From Maricaulis sp963975345 (lineage in GTDB: Bacteria > Pseudomonadota > Alphaproteobacteria > Caulobacterales > Maricaulaceae), in contig NZ_CAXBGE010000009.1 of assembly GCF_963975345.1 (NCBI RefSeq), forward strand, positions 62,001 to 126,000: a stretch of 64,000 bases of DNA, given 5' to 3'. The position numbers and the translations under genes were made by a program. The first letter of the stretch is position 1. The number at the start of each line of letters is the position of its first letter. Positions 15,080 through 22,359 of this stretch are shown here, piece by piece. The notes below the pieces were generated by a model. The model saw nothing but the letters and a program-made list of their open reading frames with translations. It made no database searches and was not told where the DNA came from.

Positions 15080-15892
15080 TCAAGCCCAGCTCGACGGATC
15101 CAGATGGAAGAAGCCCGCCAATTGCTCATAAACGCCAGCTTCTTCGTCTCGCAACTCGGCCGGCCGTTCGAAGAAGGTCTCGACCGCGACTGCGAAGAAC
15201 TCCTCGGGGCCGGTGGCGCCATAGGGGTCGAAGACTGACCCGTGGCCGGCCTCGACTTTTCGGCAATGGGTCTTGAACGCGCTGGCGAAGACGCGCGCCC
15301 ATTGAGCATAGCTTTGCGCTTTCTCCAGAACGGGAATCCCGTCGGTGTGGCCTGACAGGTCGTCGAGCTGGTGGGCGAATTCGTGGAAGACGACATTGTG
15401 ACCATCGGTCTCGTCCATGGCACCCAGTTCGGCGTCAGCCCAGGACAGAACCACCGGGCCACGGGCCCAGCTCTCCCCGGTGCGCACGGTTTCACGCTCC
15501 GTGACGACGAAACCATTATGTTCCGCCCGCCGCGATTTGAAGGCGCCCGGATAGATCAGAATGGTGCGGAGGTTGATGTACCAAGCCTCGGTATTGACGA
15601 CGAGAAGGCAAGCCTGCGCCGCGATGGAGAGCCGCATCTCCTCGGTCACTTCGAGACCATCGCAGCCGAAGAACTCGATCTGGTTCAGAAACAGGGCGAT
15701 CTTGCCTTCAAGCGTTCGTTGCAAGTTCGCCGGGAGTTTTCGGATCAACGGCACCGAAGTTTTGACGATGGCGCGTTGCTGCGCCGAGAGTTCAGACACC
15801 AGCAGCTTCTGGCGCAAGCGACGCCGCGACCAGTAATGCGCGCCAATAGCGCCTGCGCCGAGCAGCAAGGCTGAGAGGAAGAGGAGTGCCAT
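15080..15892 (-). CDS. mtfA: MtfA-like zinc peptidase
   Basis: 270 aa from ATG 15892 (MALLFLSALLLGAGAIGAHY, one N-terminal membrane segment); the frame extends upstream to 15976 but the extension lacks the family N terminus. The zinc motif HEFAHQLD is present in VVFHEFAHQLDDLSGHTDG, and the downstream EEFFAVAVETFFERP supplies the third ligand region of the MtfA/DUF980 family. In E. coli, MtfA is a cytosolic peptidase linked to PTS regulation through Mlc; that partner is not visible here. The 3' end lies close to the RAYT element but is intact. Confidence 0.88.
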   Translation of the reverse strand: MALLFLSALLLGAGAIGAHYWSRRRLRQKLLVSELSAQQRAIVKTSVPLIRKLPANLQRTLEGKIALFLNQIEFFGCDGLEVTEEMRLSIAAQACLLVVNTEAWYINLRTILIYPGAFKSRRAEHNGFVVTERETVRTGESWARGPVVLSWADAELGAMDETDGHNVVFHEFAHQLDDLSGHTDGIPVLEKAQSYAQWARVFASAFKTHCRKVEAGHGSVFDPYGATGPEEFFAVAVETFFERPAELRDEEAGVYEQLAGFFHLDPSSWA

Positions 15893-15941
15893 ATTGCCCT
15901 GCCAAGCGGGTGGGTTGTGATGGTGAAGGAGAGTATGGGCA

Positions 15942-15967
15942 GCAAATGGTGACGAGCCGCCATTTGC
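15942..15967. repeat. Diverged REP A-like hairpin upstream of mtfA
   Basis: GCAAATGG and CCATTTGC pair around a 10-base loop. The first half (AAATGGTGAC) equals REP A and the rest is similar, so this may be an old REP. It sits 50 bp upstream of the mtfA start. Confidence 0.45.
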
Positions 15968-16099
15968 GCAAGCCAAGCATCGATAAGGTCGCGTGAATTT
16001 CCAACCCAGCCAAGCCGGATGCCGATAACGACGTCAGGCCTCCGCGCCGGGCCAAGCCCTGCATCCTGCCCGTGATTTCAGTGGCGTGGCACAGAAAAA

Positions 16100-16549
16100 T
16101 TCGTGTGCAACGCTTTTTGTTGCTGAATTTCCACTGGTTTGGGTGCTGAGGCCCGCAGCATCGGACTCGAATTTTGATATTGCGCCAGCAGGTAGCAAAA
16201 ATCGCCTGTGGATAAGCGATTCAATTTTCGCAACCCCGATCTCGGGAAAAATTCTCAGCGCAGACAGGTATTTAGACTGAAAAATTACGTATACTTTATG
16301 CGTGCAAGCAATCGCAGTTGCCCGATTTTTCGAGAGTCTGCCGATTCAGCGGCCGCGCTAACCCCCTAATCGTTAACGACATTCGCGAATCGGGCCGTCC
16401 GAAAAAGAATCGCCGAACTGACGATTCTCATATTCGGTCAAGCGGCAGTTAACTTTCGTTAAGGGTTTCCTCGTAGCGTCCGAATAAGGTTAATCAGACT
16501 ACACACCGAACGGGATTGATTCGTTCGGGTTCCAGACCGGAGGCGAACC
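16100..16549 (+). promoter_or_regulatory. ctrA upstream control region: GANTC cluster, DnaA box, CtrA-like site
   Basis: Gene-free and AT-richer than its surroundings. I count eight GANTC sites (16164, 16218, 16334, 16343, 16387, 16407, 16423, 16518), the CcrM methylation target. A perfect DnaA box TGTGGATAA lies at 16207-16215. TTAA-6 bp-TTAA (16449-16462) resembles the CtrA box TTAA-N7-TTAA, one base short. In Caulobacter, ctrA transcription is timed by GANTC methylation, GcrA and CtrA itself. Motifs are observed; function is inferred. Confidence 0.7.
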
Positions 16550-17245
16550 ATGAGGGTTCTTCTAATTGAAGACGACCGGGCAACCGCTCAGTCCATCGAA
16601 TTGATGCTGAAATCAGATGGCTTCAACATCTACACGACGGACCTTGGCGAGGAAGGTGTCGATCTCGGCAAGCTGTATGATTACGACATCATCCTGCTCG
16701 ATCTGAACCTTCCCGACATGACCGGTTTTGATGTCCTCAAAACCCTTCGGGTCTCGAAGATCGACACACCGATCCTGATTCTCACCGGCAATGCCGATAT
16801 CGACAACAAGGTTCGTGGCCTTGGGTGCGGTGCCGACGATTATATGACGAAACCCTTCCACAAGGATGAGATGATTGCGCGGATCCACGCCATCGTCCGC
16901 CGCTCCAAGGGCCATTCGCAGTCGATCATCAAGACCGGCACGATTGCGGTCAATCTCGACGCCAAGACGGTCGAAGTGGACAGCCAGCGCGTCCATCTGA
17001 CCGGCAAGGAATACCAGATGCTCGAGCTGCTCTCCCTGCGCAAGGGAACGACGCTCACCAAGGAAATGTTCCTCAACCACCTTTATGGCGGCATGGACGA
17101 GCCTGAGCTCAAGATCATCGACGTCTTCATCTGCAAGCTCCGCAAGAAGCTCGCAGCCGCCACCCATGGCGAACACCATATCGAAACCGTCTGGGGCCGT
17201 GGCTATGTGCTGCGCGACCCGATGGAAGAAAAAGTCGCCGTCTGA
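16550..17245 (+). CDS. ctrA: Cell-cycle response regulator CtrA
   Basis: 231 aa OmpR-family regulator, the CtrA length. Receiver domain residues 1-120 with E7-D8-D9, the phosphorylation site D51 in LLDLNLPD, and K in MTKPFHKDEM. The C-terminal winged helix contains LTGKEYQMLELLSLRKGTTL and LYGGMDEPELKIIDVFICKL, characteristic of CtrA. CtrA-P binds TTAA-type sites to activate flagellar, chemotaxis and division genes and to silence the origin. The C terminus ends VAV, a small hydrophobic tail that may act like the ClpXP tag of Caulobacter CtrA. A strong terminator follows. Confidence 0.96.
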   Translation: MRVLLIEDDRATAQSIELMLKSDGFNIYTTDLGEEGVDLGKLYDYDIILLDLNLPDMTGFDVLKTLRVSKIDTPILILTGNADIDNKVRGLGCGADDYMTKPFHKDEMIARIHAIVRRSKGHSQSIIKTGTIAVNLDAKTVEVDSQRVHLTGKEYQMLELLSLRKGTTLTKEMFLNHLYGGMDEPELKIIDVFICKLRKKLAAATHGEHHIETVWGRGYVLRDPMEEKVAV

Positions 17246-17267
17246 TCCCACGGTCACTGTCTGATTG

Positions 17268-17298
17268 AAAAACCCGGTCCTCGCGATCGGGTTTTTTC
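17268..17298 (+). terminator. Rho-independent terminator of ctrA
   Basis: AAAAACCCG (17268-17276) pairs with CGGGTTTTT (17288-17296), 11-base loop, ending in a T-run. It lies 23 bp after the ctrA stop. Confidence 0.85.
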
Positions 17299-17374
17299 TT
17301 GTCTCCTCCCCTGTTCAGGGGCTTTTCGGCGGTTGGCGTCCAGCTAGTCTGGCTTGCAAACAGCGAGGCGCCCC

Positions 17375-18529
17375 ATGAAACACCACCGATTGATCCTGAC
17401 CGCATTCGCGGTCGCGATTCTGACCGCCGGGAACGCCCTGGCGCTTCAGAAAGCCTCCGGCGGGCCGGCAAGTCCGCGCCCGCGCGATGTGGAAATAGAG
17501 ACGTTTTCACCGTCCGAGTTGGTGGCAGAGCTCACCGCGCTCGAGGCTGCAGCCGGCGGGCGCATCTCGTTTCGTGACCTCGATGGGCTGCTCGAGCGTC
17601 TTGAAACGAAACATGACCGGCTGACGGCTCTCGCAAACGCCGAAGGCGGCCTGTGGGGAGTGGGCCTCGACATCTTTTTCTCCACCGAGGCCCCCGAACC
17701 GCGCCCGTGCGACACCCCCGCTCCGGTCAGAGTGGTATCCCGTCAGGGCATCGAAATGGCGGGGACAGCTTGCCGCCTCCGTACGATTCAGGGCGGGCTT
17801 CCGATATTGTCAATTGATCAGCTTCTGGACGCCCCTTTTGAGGGGCAGACCATCCATATTCACCTCGTCACCAACATAACCGCCGCGCAGGACAGCCTGC
17901 TCGATCCAGGCAATGAAATCCTGGCAGCGATGGCCACCGATGTTCTGCGAGCCCTCATCCTGCCAAACCCTCCCAGTCGCGAGGGGGACTGGTCGCTGTG
18001 GCGGGACGCCCTGCAGAACATGACGGATCGTGCCGACGGCTTCATCCGCTTCGATGCACCAGACACGCTGGCGCAGGCGATCGAGGCGGCGGCGTCCGGG
18101 GTCATGGAGGAGGCGGGCGTGCAGGACGTCGATTGGGGCTTCACCTTCGGGGTCACTGGCGCGCAATCCTTCGCGGACGGCGGCCTGTTTGATCCCGACA
18201 GGCTTGCAGCTGCCAGACGGCCGGAAACCGCCGCATGGTGCCGGCCCGACGAGGCATTTACAGTGACCGGTCCAACCGGCATTCACCACACTTGGCATCA
18301 ATGTTCCGGCACGCCGCCGGAGGAAAATTCCGACACTCTCATCGTCCGGAAAATCTGGACCGAGGAGCGCTCAAGCCGTGTCTATCGCTGGCTCGAACTC
18401 ACCGCCTACGGCTCAACCGAAACGTCGGCCGAACTGTCGGCTGTAGACAGCTTCACGCGAGATGCACTGGCCTTGATGGCAAATGACATCCTCATCGCCC
18501 CCCGCGCACCTGAAAGCAGTGACGAATAG
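17375..18529 (+). CDS. Exported protein of unknown function, paralogue A
   Basis: 384 aa from ATG 17375, giving signal peptide MKHHRLILTAFAVAILTAGN followed by ALA. An upstream ATG (17354) would spoil the signal peptide. No family recognised. The C-terminal half (from about residue 190) is clearly related to the next gene: shared patterns include WxxxLxxMTDxAxGxIRxDAPxxLA, DxDWxFxFxxxGAQ, HTWHQCSG against IWQECSG, and YRWLELTAYGST against YRWLELTATGST. Conserved Cys pairs (AAWC...QCSG) could form a disulfide. A downstream start at this locus is unlikely. Confidence 0.75.
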   Translation: MKHHRLILTAFAVAILTAGNALALQKASGGPASPRPRDVEIETFSPSELVAELTALEAAAGGRISFRDLDGLLERLETKHDRLTALANAEGGLWGVGLDIFFSTEAPEPRPCDTPAPVRVVSRQGIEMAGTACRLRTIQGGLPILSIDQLLDAPFEGQTIHIHLVTNITAAQDSLLDPGNEILAAMATDVLRALILPNPPSREGDWSLWRDALQNMTDRADGFIRFDAPDTLAQAIEAAASGVMEEAGVQDVDWGFTFGVTGAQSFADGGLFDPDRLAAARRPETAAWCRPDEAFTVTGPTGIHHTWHQCSGTPPEENSDTLIVRKIWTEERSSRVYRWLELTAYGSTETSAELSAVDSFTRDALALMANDILIAPRAPESSDE

Positions 18530-18664
18530 GTTAGCGCCCAAACGCTCTGCCTCGCCTGAGGAAGATACGGTTTCCGGATCGGTTGTTTCTGACCGCTTCC
18601 GGCGTTCAGGGGCATTTCAGCTCAGGATTTCCCGGCATCCTGACACCAGACAGGGAGACCACCT

Positions 18665-19378
18665 ATGAAACACTACCCAATGACGCTCGCAGCACTCGCG
18701 ATCTTGACCCTGCCAGCCGGATGCGACCTGCCGGCCCAGACCGCGCCCGCCGCCGAGGCGGAATCGATCCAGAGCAATGGCGAGGACACTTCCTTATTGG
18801 CCAAAGCCCTGGTGGCCCCGTCACAGGACCAGGAAAGCACGGAGCCATGGCTTGGTCTCCTGCACAGCATGACGGACAGTGCGACCGGAACGATCCGCTT
18901 GGACGCACCAGAGGCGCTCGCCCGCGAACTCGGCTCCCTCGCCGCCAACATGCAGGCGGAAGCGGGCATTCACGATGCAGACTGGCGCTTCAGCTTTGCC
19001 ATTGATGGCGCGCAAGCCCTTTCCAACAATGGTGTGTATGATTTCGACCGGATCGACGAAATCGCCCGACCGTCAACACCCGAATGGTGCGGTCGGGATG
19101 CTCCGTATGTTGCGGTTGATGCCGCTGGAATTCGACGGATCTGGCAAGAGTGCAGCGGCACGGCCCCAGGGGAGAATGCTGAAACCAGCACCGTACGAAA
19201 ATTCTGGATTGAGGAGACCATGTCCGGCGACTATCGCTGGCTGGAGCTGACAGCCACCGGCTCAACCGCAGTCCCGGGCGAGCAGGCCGCGCTCAGCGCT
19301 TTCTCCCGTGAGGCGTTGGCCAGCATCGCCCGCCGCATCACCCTGTTTCCGGCACATCCAGATGGCGGCAACGACTAG
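18665..19378 (+). CDS. Lipoprotein of unknown function, paralogue B
   Basis: 237 aa. Signal peptide with lipobox (LPAGC; Cys about residue 20), so a lipoprotein, whereas paralogue A looks soluble or secreted. The rest aligns with the C-terminal half of paralogue A, including the WC...ECSG Cys pair and YRWLELTATGST. Starts 135 bp after paralogue A, same strand. It looks like a duplicated pair with different sorting. Function unknown; no catalytic motif seen. Confidence 0.75.
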   Translation: MKHYPMTLAALAILTLPAGCDLPAQTAPAAEAESIQSNGEDTSLLAKALVAPSQDQESTEPWLGLLHSMTDSATGTIRLDAPEALARELGSLAANMQAEAGIHDADWRFSFAIDGAQALSNNGVYDFDRIDEIARPSTPEWCGRDAPYVAVDAAGIRRIWQECSGTAPGENAETSTVRKFWIEETMSGDYRWLELTATGSTAVPGEQAALSAFSREALASIARRITLFPAHPDGGND

Positions 19379-19406
19379 GCTCGGGCCTCTATGCTGTTGC
19401 GCATAT

Positions 19407-19444
19407 GAAGAAGGCCCGGCATCAAACGATGCCGGGCCTTCTTC
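19407..19444. terminator. Bidirectional terminator, 16-bp perfect stem
   Basis: GAAGAAGGCCCGGCAT (19407-19422) pairs with 19429-19444 over the loop CAAACG. It sits between the paralogue pair and convergent cheR. Confidence 0.85.
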
Positions 19445-19464
19445 ACCATGATTGAGGACGGCTG

Positions 19465-20307
19465 TCAGGCAGCAACGGTCCGCGCCACGGCCTGGCCAGC
19501 CCTGGCGTAGAGACCGCGGCGGCCCTCGACGGGCGCGTAATCAGTCGACAGACCAACCACCGTTTCGGCGGCACCCATCACCAGATAGCCATCGGTCGCG
19601 GTCTGTTGTGACAAGCGCGTCAGCACCTTCTTCTTCGATTCGGCATCAAAATAGATCAGCACATTGCGGCAGAAAACGACGTCGAACTTTCCCATCGGCG
19701 CGAAGGTTTCGAGCAGGTTCTGTTTTTGAAAATTCACCATTTGGCGGATGTTCGGCTTGATGCGCCACTGATCGCCATTCTGGTCGAAATGCGTCACCAG
19801 ACGCTGGATTGCGAGCCCGCGCTGGACCTCGAACTGGCTGTAGACGCCGGCTTTCGCCTTTTCGAGAACACGAGGTGCCATATCGGTCGCGACAATCTCG
19901 ACCCGCAGCCCGCCGAGGCGTGCGCGCTCCTCTTCCAGGATCATGGCCAGCGAATAAGGTTCCTGGCCGGACGAACAGGCGGCGCACCAGATTCGGATCA
20001 CGCCCGCATTGCCGCGAGCCCGCGACAGAACCGGCAGGATGTCCTGCTTGAACAGGTCGAAGGGGGTGTTGTCGCGGAAGAAGAAGGTCTCATGCGTCGC
20101 GAGCGCTTCGGTAATCGCCCATAACAGGCGGTCACTGCCCTCGCGCCGTGCGGCCGAGATCAGGGCCTCAATCGAGGGATAACCTTCGGCGCGGGCAAGC
20201 GGTGCCAGACGGCTCTCAAGCAGATAGCCCTTGTCAGCTGAGAGCACCAAGCCGGAGCGCTTATAGGCCTCGGCAGCGACATAGAGGATTTCCTGTTTCT
20301 CAATCAT
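19465..20307 (-). CDS. cheR: Chemotaxis methyltransferase CheR
   Basis: 280 aa from ATG 20307 (MIEKQEILYVAAEAYKRSG); an open extension upstream to 20523 overlaps cheB and is not part of the family. It methylates glutamates of chemoreceptors using S-adenosylmethionine. Motifs: ATHETFFFRDNTPFDLF, IWCAACSSGQEPYSLAM (SAM site) and FDVVFCRNVLIYFD. It is the last gene of the minus-strand che run, starting 4 bp after cheB. Confidence 0.96.
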   Translation of the reverse strand: MIEKQEILYVAAEAYKRSGLVLSADKGYLLESRLAPLARAEGYPSIEALISAARREGSDRLLWAITEALATHETFFFRDNTPFDLFKQDILPVLSRARGNAGVIRIWCAACSSGQEPYSLAMILEEERARLGGLRVEIVATDMAPRVLEKAKAGVYSQFEVQRGLAIQRLVTHFDQNGDQWRIKPNIRQMVNFQKQNLLETFAPMGKFDVVFCRNVLIYFDAESKKKVLTRLSQQTATDGYLVMGAAETVVGLSTDYAPVEGRRGLYARAGQAVARTVAA

Positions 20308-20311
20308 GCAC

Positions 20312-21478
20312 CTACATCCCACCCTTGGCGCGCCGGACGATGTCCGACCCGATTTCCGATAGCGGCAGGATATGATCTGCCAGTCCGGCCTCGGCGACTG
20401 CGCCAGGCATGCCCCAGACGATGCTTGTCGCTTCGTCCTGGGCCAATATCGTTCCGCCTGCCGCACGCAGGGCGCGGACACCTTCGCGCCCGTCATGCCC
20501 CATCCCCGTAAGAATGACGCCAAGCGCCTGCCCCTGTGTCACCTCGGCGACCGACTGGAAGAGCGGATCAACGGCGGGGCGGCAGAAATTGATCGGCGGC
20601 GACTGATCGAGCGCGGCATAGAAGCCGGCCGCATCGCGACGCACCGTAAAGTGAAAATCACCAGGCGCGACATAGACATGACCCGCCTGCAAACGTTCGC
20701 CTTTCTCGACTTCCTTGCACGGCAAGCCCGACGCCTTGGCCAGATGCTCGGCGAGGATTTTCGTGAACAAGGCCGGCATGTGCTGCGCGATCACGATCGG
20801 TACGGTCACGCCGACCGAGCATTTGGCGATCACATTGCGCAGGGCTTCCGGGCCGCCGGTGCTGGAGCCGATCGCGATGATTGCAGGGCGCGAGGTCGAG
20901 CGCGGTGTGCTACCACGGGAAATCGGCGCCGATGCGACAGGCTGAAAGGCGCGTTTGGGCAGTGGCGGCCGCGCCGAATCTGTTCCGCGGGCTGCGGGCG
21001 CCGGCGCGGCAACATCGCGTGCCGTCGGGACCGGCGGGATTGGCCGCGGTGCCAGGGCTTTGAGTTTGGCGAGCAGGTCGTGGCGGAATTCCTCCGCGCC
21101 AGCCAGTCGGCCTGCTTGCGGTTTCGGGGCATAATCAGCGGCACCCATCGAGAGCGCGCGGATCGTCACTTCGCCGCCGCGGCGCGTCAGAGTCGATGCC
21201 ATCACGATGCGGCAGCGCGGAACAGTCTTCAACAGAATGGGCAGAGCAGCCAGCCCGTCCATTTTGGGCATTTCCACATCAAGTATGATCAGATCAGGCT
21301 GTAATTCCTCGGCCTTGCGAATGCCCTGTTCGCCATCAACGGCAGCGCCAGCGAGGACCAGATCGGGATCTTCTTCGATCCAGCGCGTCATCAGCCCGCG
21401 AGCGACTGCGGAATCGTCGATCACGAGCACGCGGGCAATGCCCTGTGCGGCGACCGGTTTGGGAGCGAGGTCTGTCAT
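20312..21478 (-). CDS. cheB: Chemotaxis methylesterase CheB
   Basis: 388 aa. Receiver domain in the first 120 residues (VLVIDDSAVARG; phospho-Asp in LIILDVEMPKMDG), a Pro/Ala-rich linker, then the catalytic esterase domain with GSSTGGPEAL (Ser), AQHMPALFTK (His) and GMGHDGREGV (Asp). It demethylates and deamidates receptors when phosphorylated by CheA. Lies between cheY and cheR. Confidence 0.96.
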   Translation of the reverse strand: MTDLAPKPVAAQGIARVLVIDDSAVARGLMTRWIEEDPDLVLAGAAVDGEQGIRKAEELQPDLIILDVEMPKMDGLAALPILLKTVPRCRIVMASTLTRRGGEVTIRALSMGAADYAPKPQAGRLAGAEEFRHDLLAKLKALAPRPIPPVPTARDVAAPAPAARGTDSARPPLPKRAFQPVASAPISRGSTPRSTSRPAIIAIGSSTGGPEALRNVIAKCSVGVTVPIVIAQHMPALFTKILAEHLAKASGLPCKEVEKGERLQAGHVYVAPGDFHFTVRRDAAGFYAALDQSPPINFCRPAVDPLFQSVAEVTQGQALGVILTGMGHDGREGVRALRAAGGTILAQDEATSIVWGMPGAVAEAGLADHILPLSEIGSDIVRRAKGGM

Positions 21479-21487
21479 CGGTTCGCC

Positions 21488-21862
21488 CTATGAAGCCCGC
21501 AACAAGCCGGTTTGTTGAAATTTGGAGGCGATGATGTCGCCGTCGAATGGCTTCATGACGTATTCGTCGGCACCGGCGCGCAGCGCTTCGGTGATGTGGG
21601 CCATGTCATTTTCGGTGGTGCAGAACACGACGATCGGACGGTCGCCGGTCTCTTCACGGCGTAGCGCCTTGACGAAATCCAGACCATTCATGATCGGCAT
21701 ATTCCAGTCCAGCAGGATAGCATCGGGCATTTGCTCGCGGCATTTCTCCAGGGCTTCAGCGCCGTCTCCGGCTTCAACGCAGGCAAATTCGAGTTGTTCC
21801 AGAATTCGGCGTGCGACTTTTCGAATGACGCGCGAGTCGTCGACGACGAGACAGGTTTTCAT
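21488..21862 (-). CDS. cheY: Chemotaxis response regulator CheY
   Basis: 124 aa single receiver domain. It shows the acidic pair in LVVDDSRVIR, phospho-Asp in ILLDWNMPIMNGLDF, Thr in VVFCTTEND and Lys in EYVMKPFDGD. Phospho-CheY binds the flagellar switch (FliN/FliM). It sits between cheW and cheB in the cluster. Confidence 0.95.
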   Translation of the reverse strand: MKTCLVVDDSRVIRKVARRILEQLEFACVEAGDGAEALEKCREQMPDAILLDWNMPIMNGLDFVKALRREETGDRPIVVFCTTENDMAHITEALRAGADEYVMKPFDGDIIASKFQQTGLLRAS

Positions 21863-21876
21863 CCACTTGCCCTTCC

Positions 21877-22359
21877 TTAGGCCGCTTCGCTCTTGGCTGT
21901 GCTACCGATCACGGCGGACACATCCAGAACAGCGAGCAATTCTTTTTCCAAGCGATGAACGCCCTTCACCATTGAACGCCAACGGGCGTCGACATGAGCA
22001 GGGACCGGTTCCAGTTCGGCGCGCGGACGCCGCAGCACCTCGCCGACAGAGTCGACGATAAGTCCGAAGATTTCACTACCGCGCTCGACACCGAGGGCCA
22101 TGCCGGCATCATCGGCATCGCGTGGCGGCAGACCTAGACGGCGACGGGCATCAATCGCTGTGACGATGCGTCCACGCAGATTGAGCAGACCGGCGACTTC
22201 GGACGGCGCCAACGGCACCGCGGTGACCGATTGCGGCGCGAAGACTTCCCGGATCGAATTGACCGGTGCCCCAAACAACTGGTCGCCGATGCGAACCGAG
22301 ACGTATTCAATCATGGCTTCCGAGCTCAGTTCCGATGAATCGTCGTAATGGTCGCTCAT
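21877..22359 (-). CDS. cheW: Chemotaxis coupling protein CheW
   Basis: 160 aa with the CheW fold: YVSVRIGDQLFGAPVNSIRE at the start, then the signature LLNLRGRIVTAIDARRRLGL and later GLIVDSVGEVLR. It couples receptors to CheA. The start overlaps the cheA stop by 4 bp (ATGA), so the two are translationally coupled. Confidence 0.95.
   Translation of the reverse strand: MSDHYDDSSELSSEAMIEYVSVRIGDQLFGAPVNSIREVFAPQSVTAVPLAPSEVAGLLNLRGRIVTAIDARRRLGLPPRDADDAGMALGVERGSEIFGLIVDSVGEVLRRPRAELEPVPAHVDARWRSMVKGVHRLEKELLAVLDVSAVIGSTAKSEAA

Noticed and set aside
15561..15874. Frames opposite mtfA
   Set aside because: Antisense of a gene with an intact zinc motif; no independent support.
16449..16462. Perfect CtrA box upstream of ctrA
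   Set aside because: The spacing is TTAA-6-TTAA rather than 7, so it is reported only as CtrA-like within the control region.
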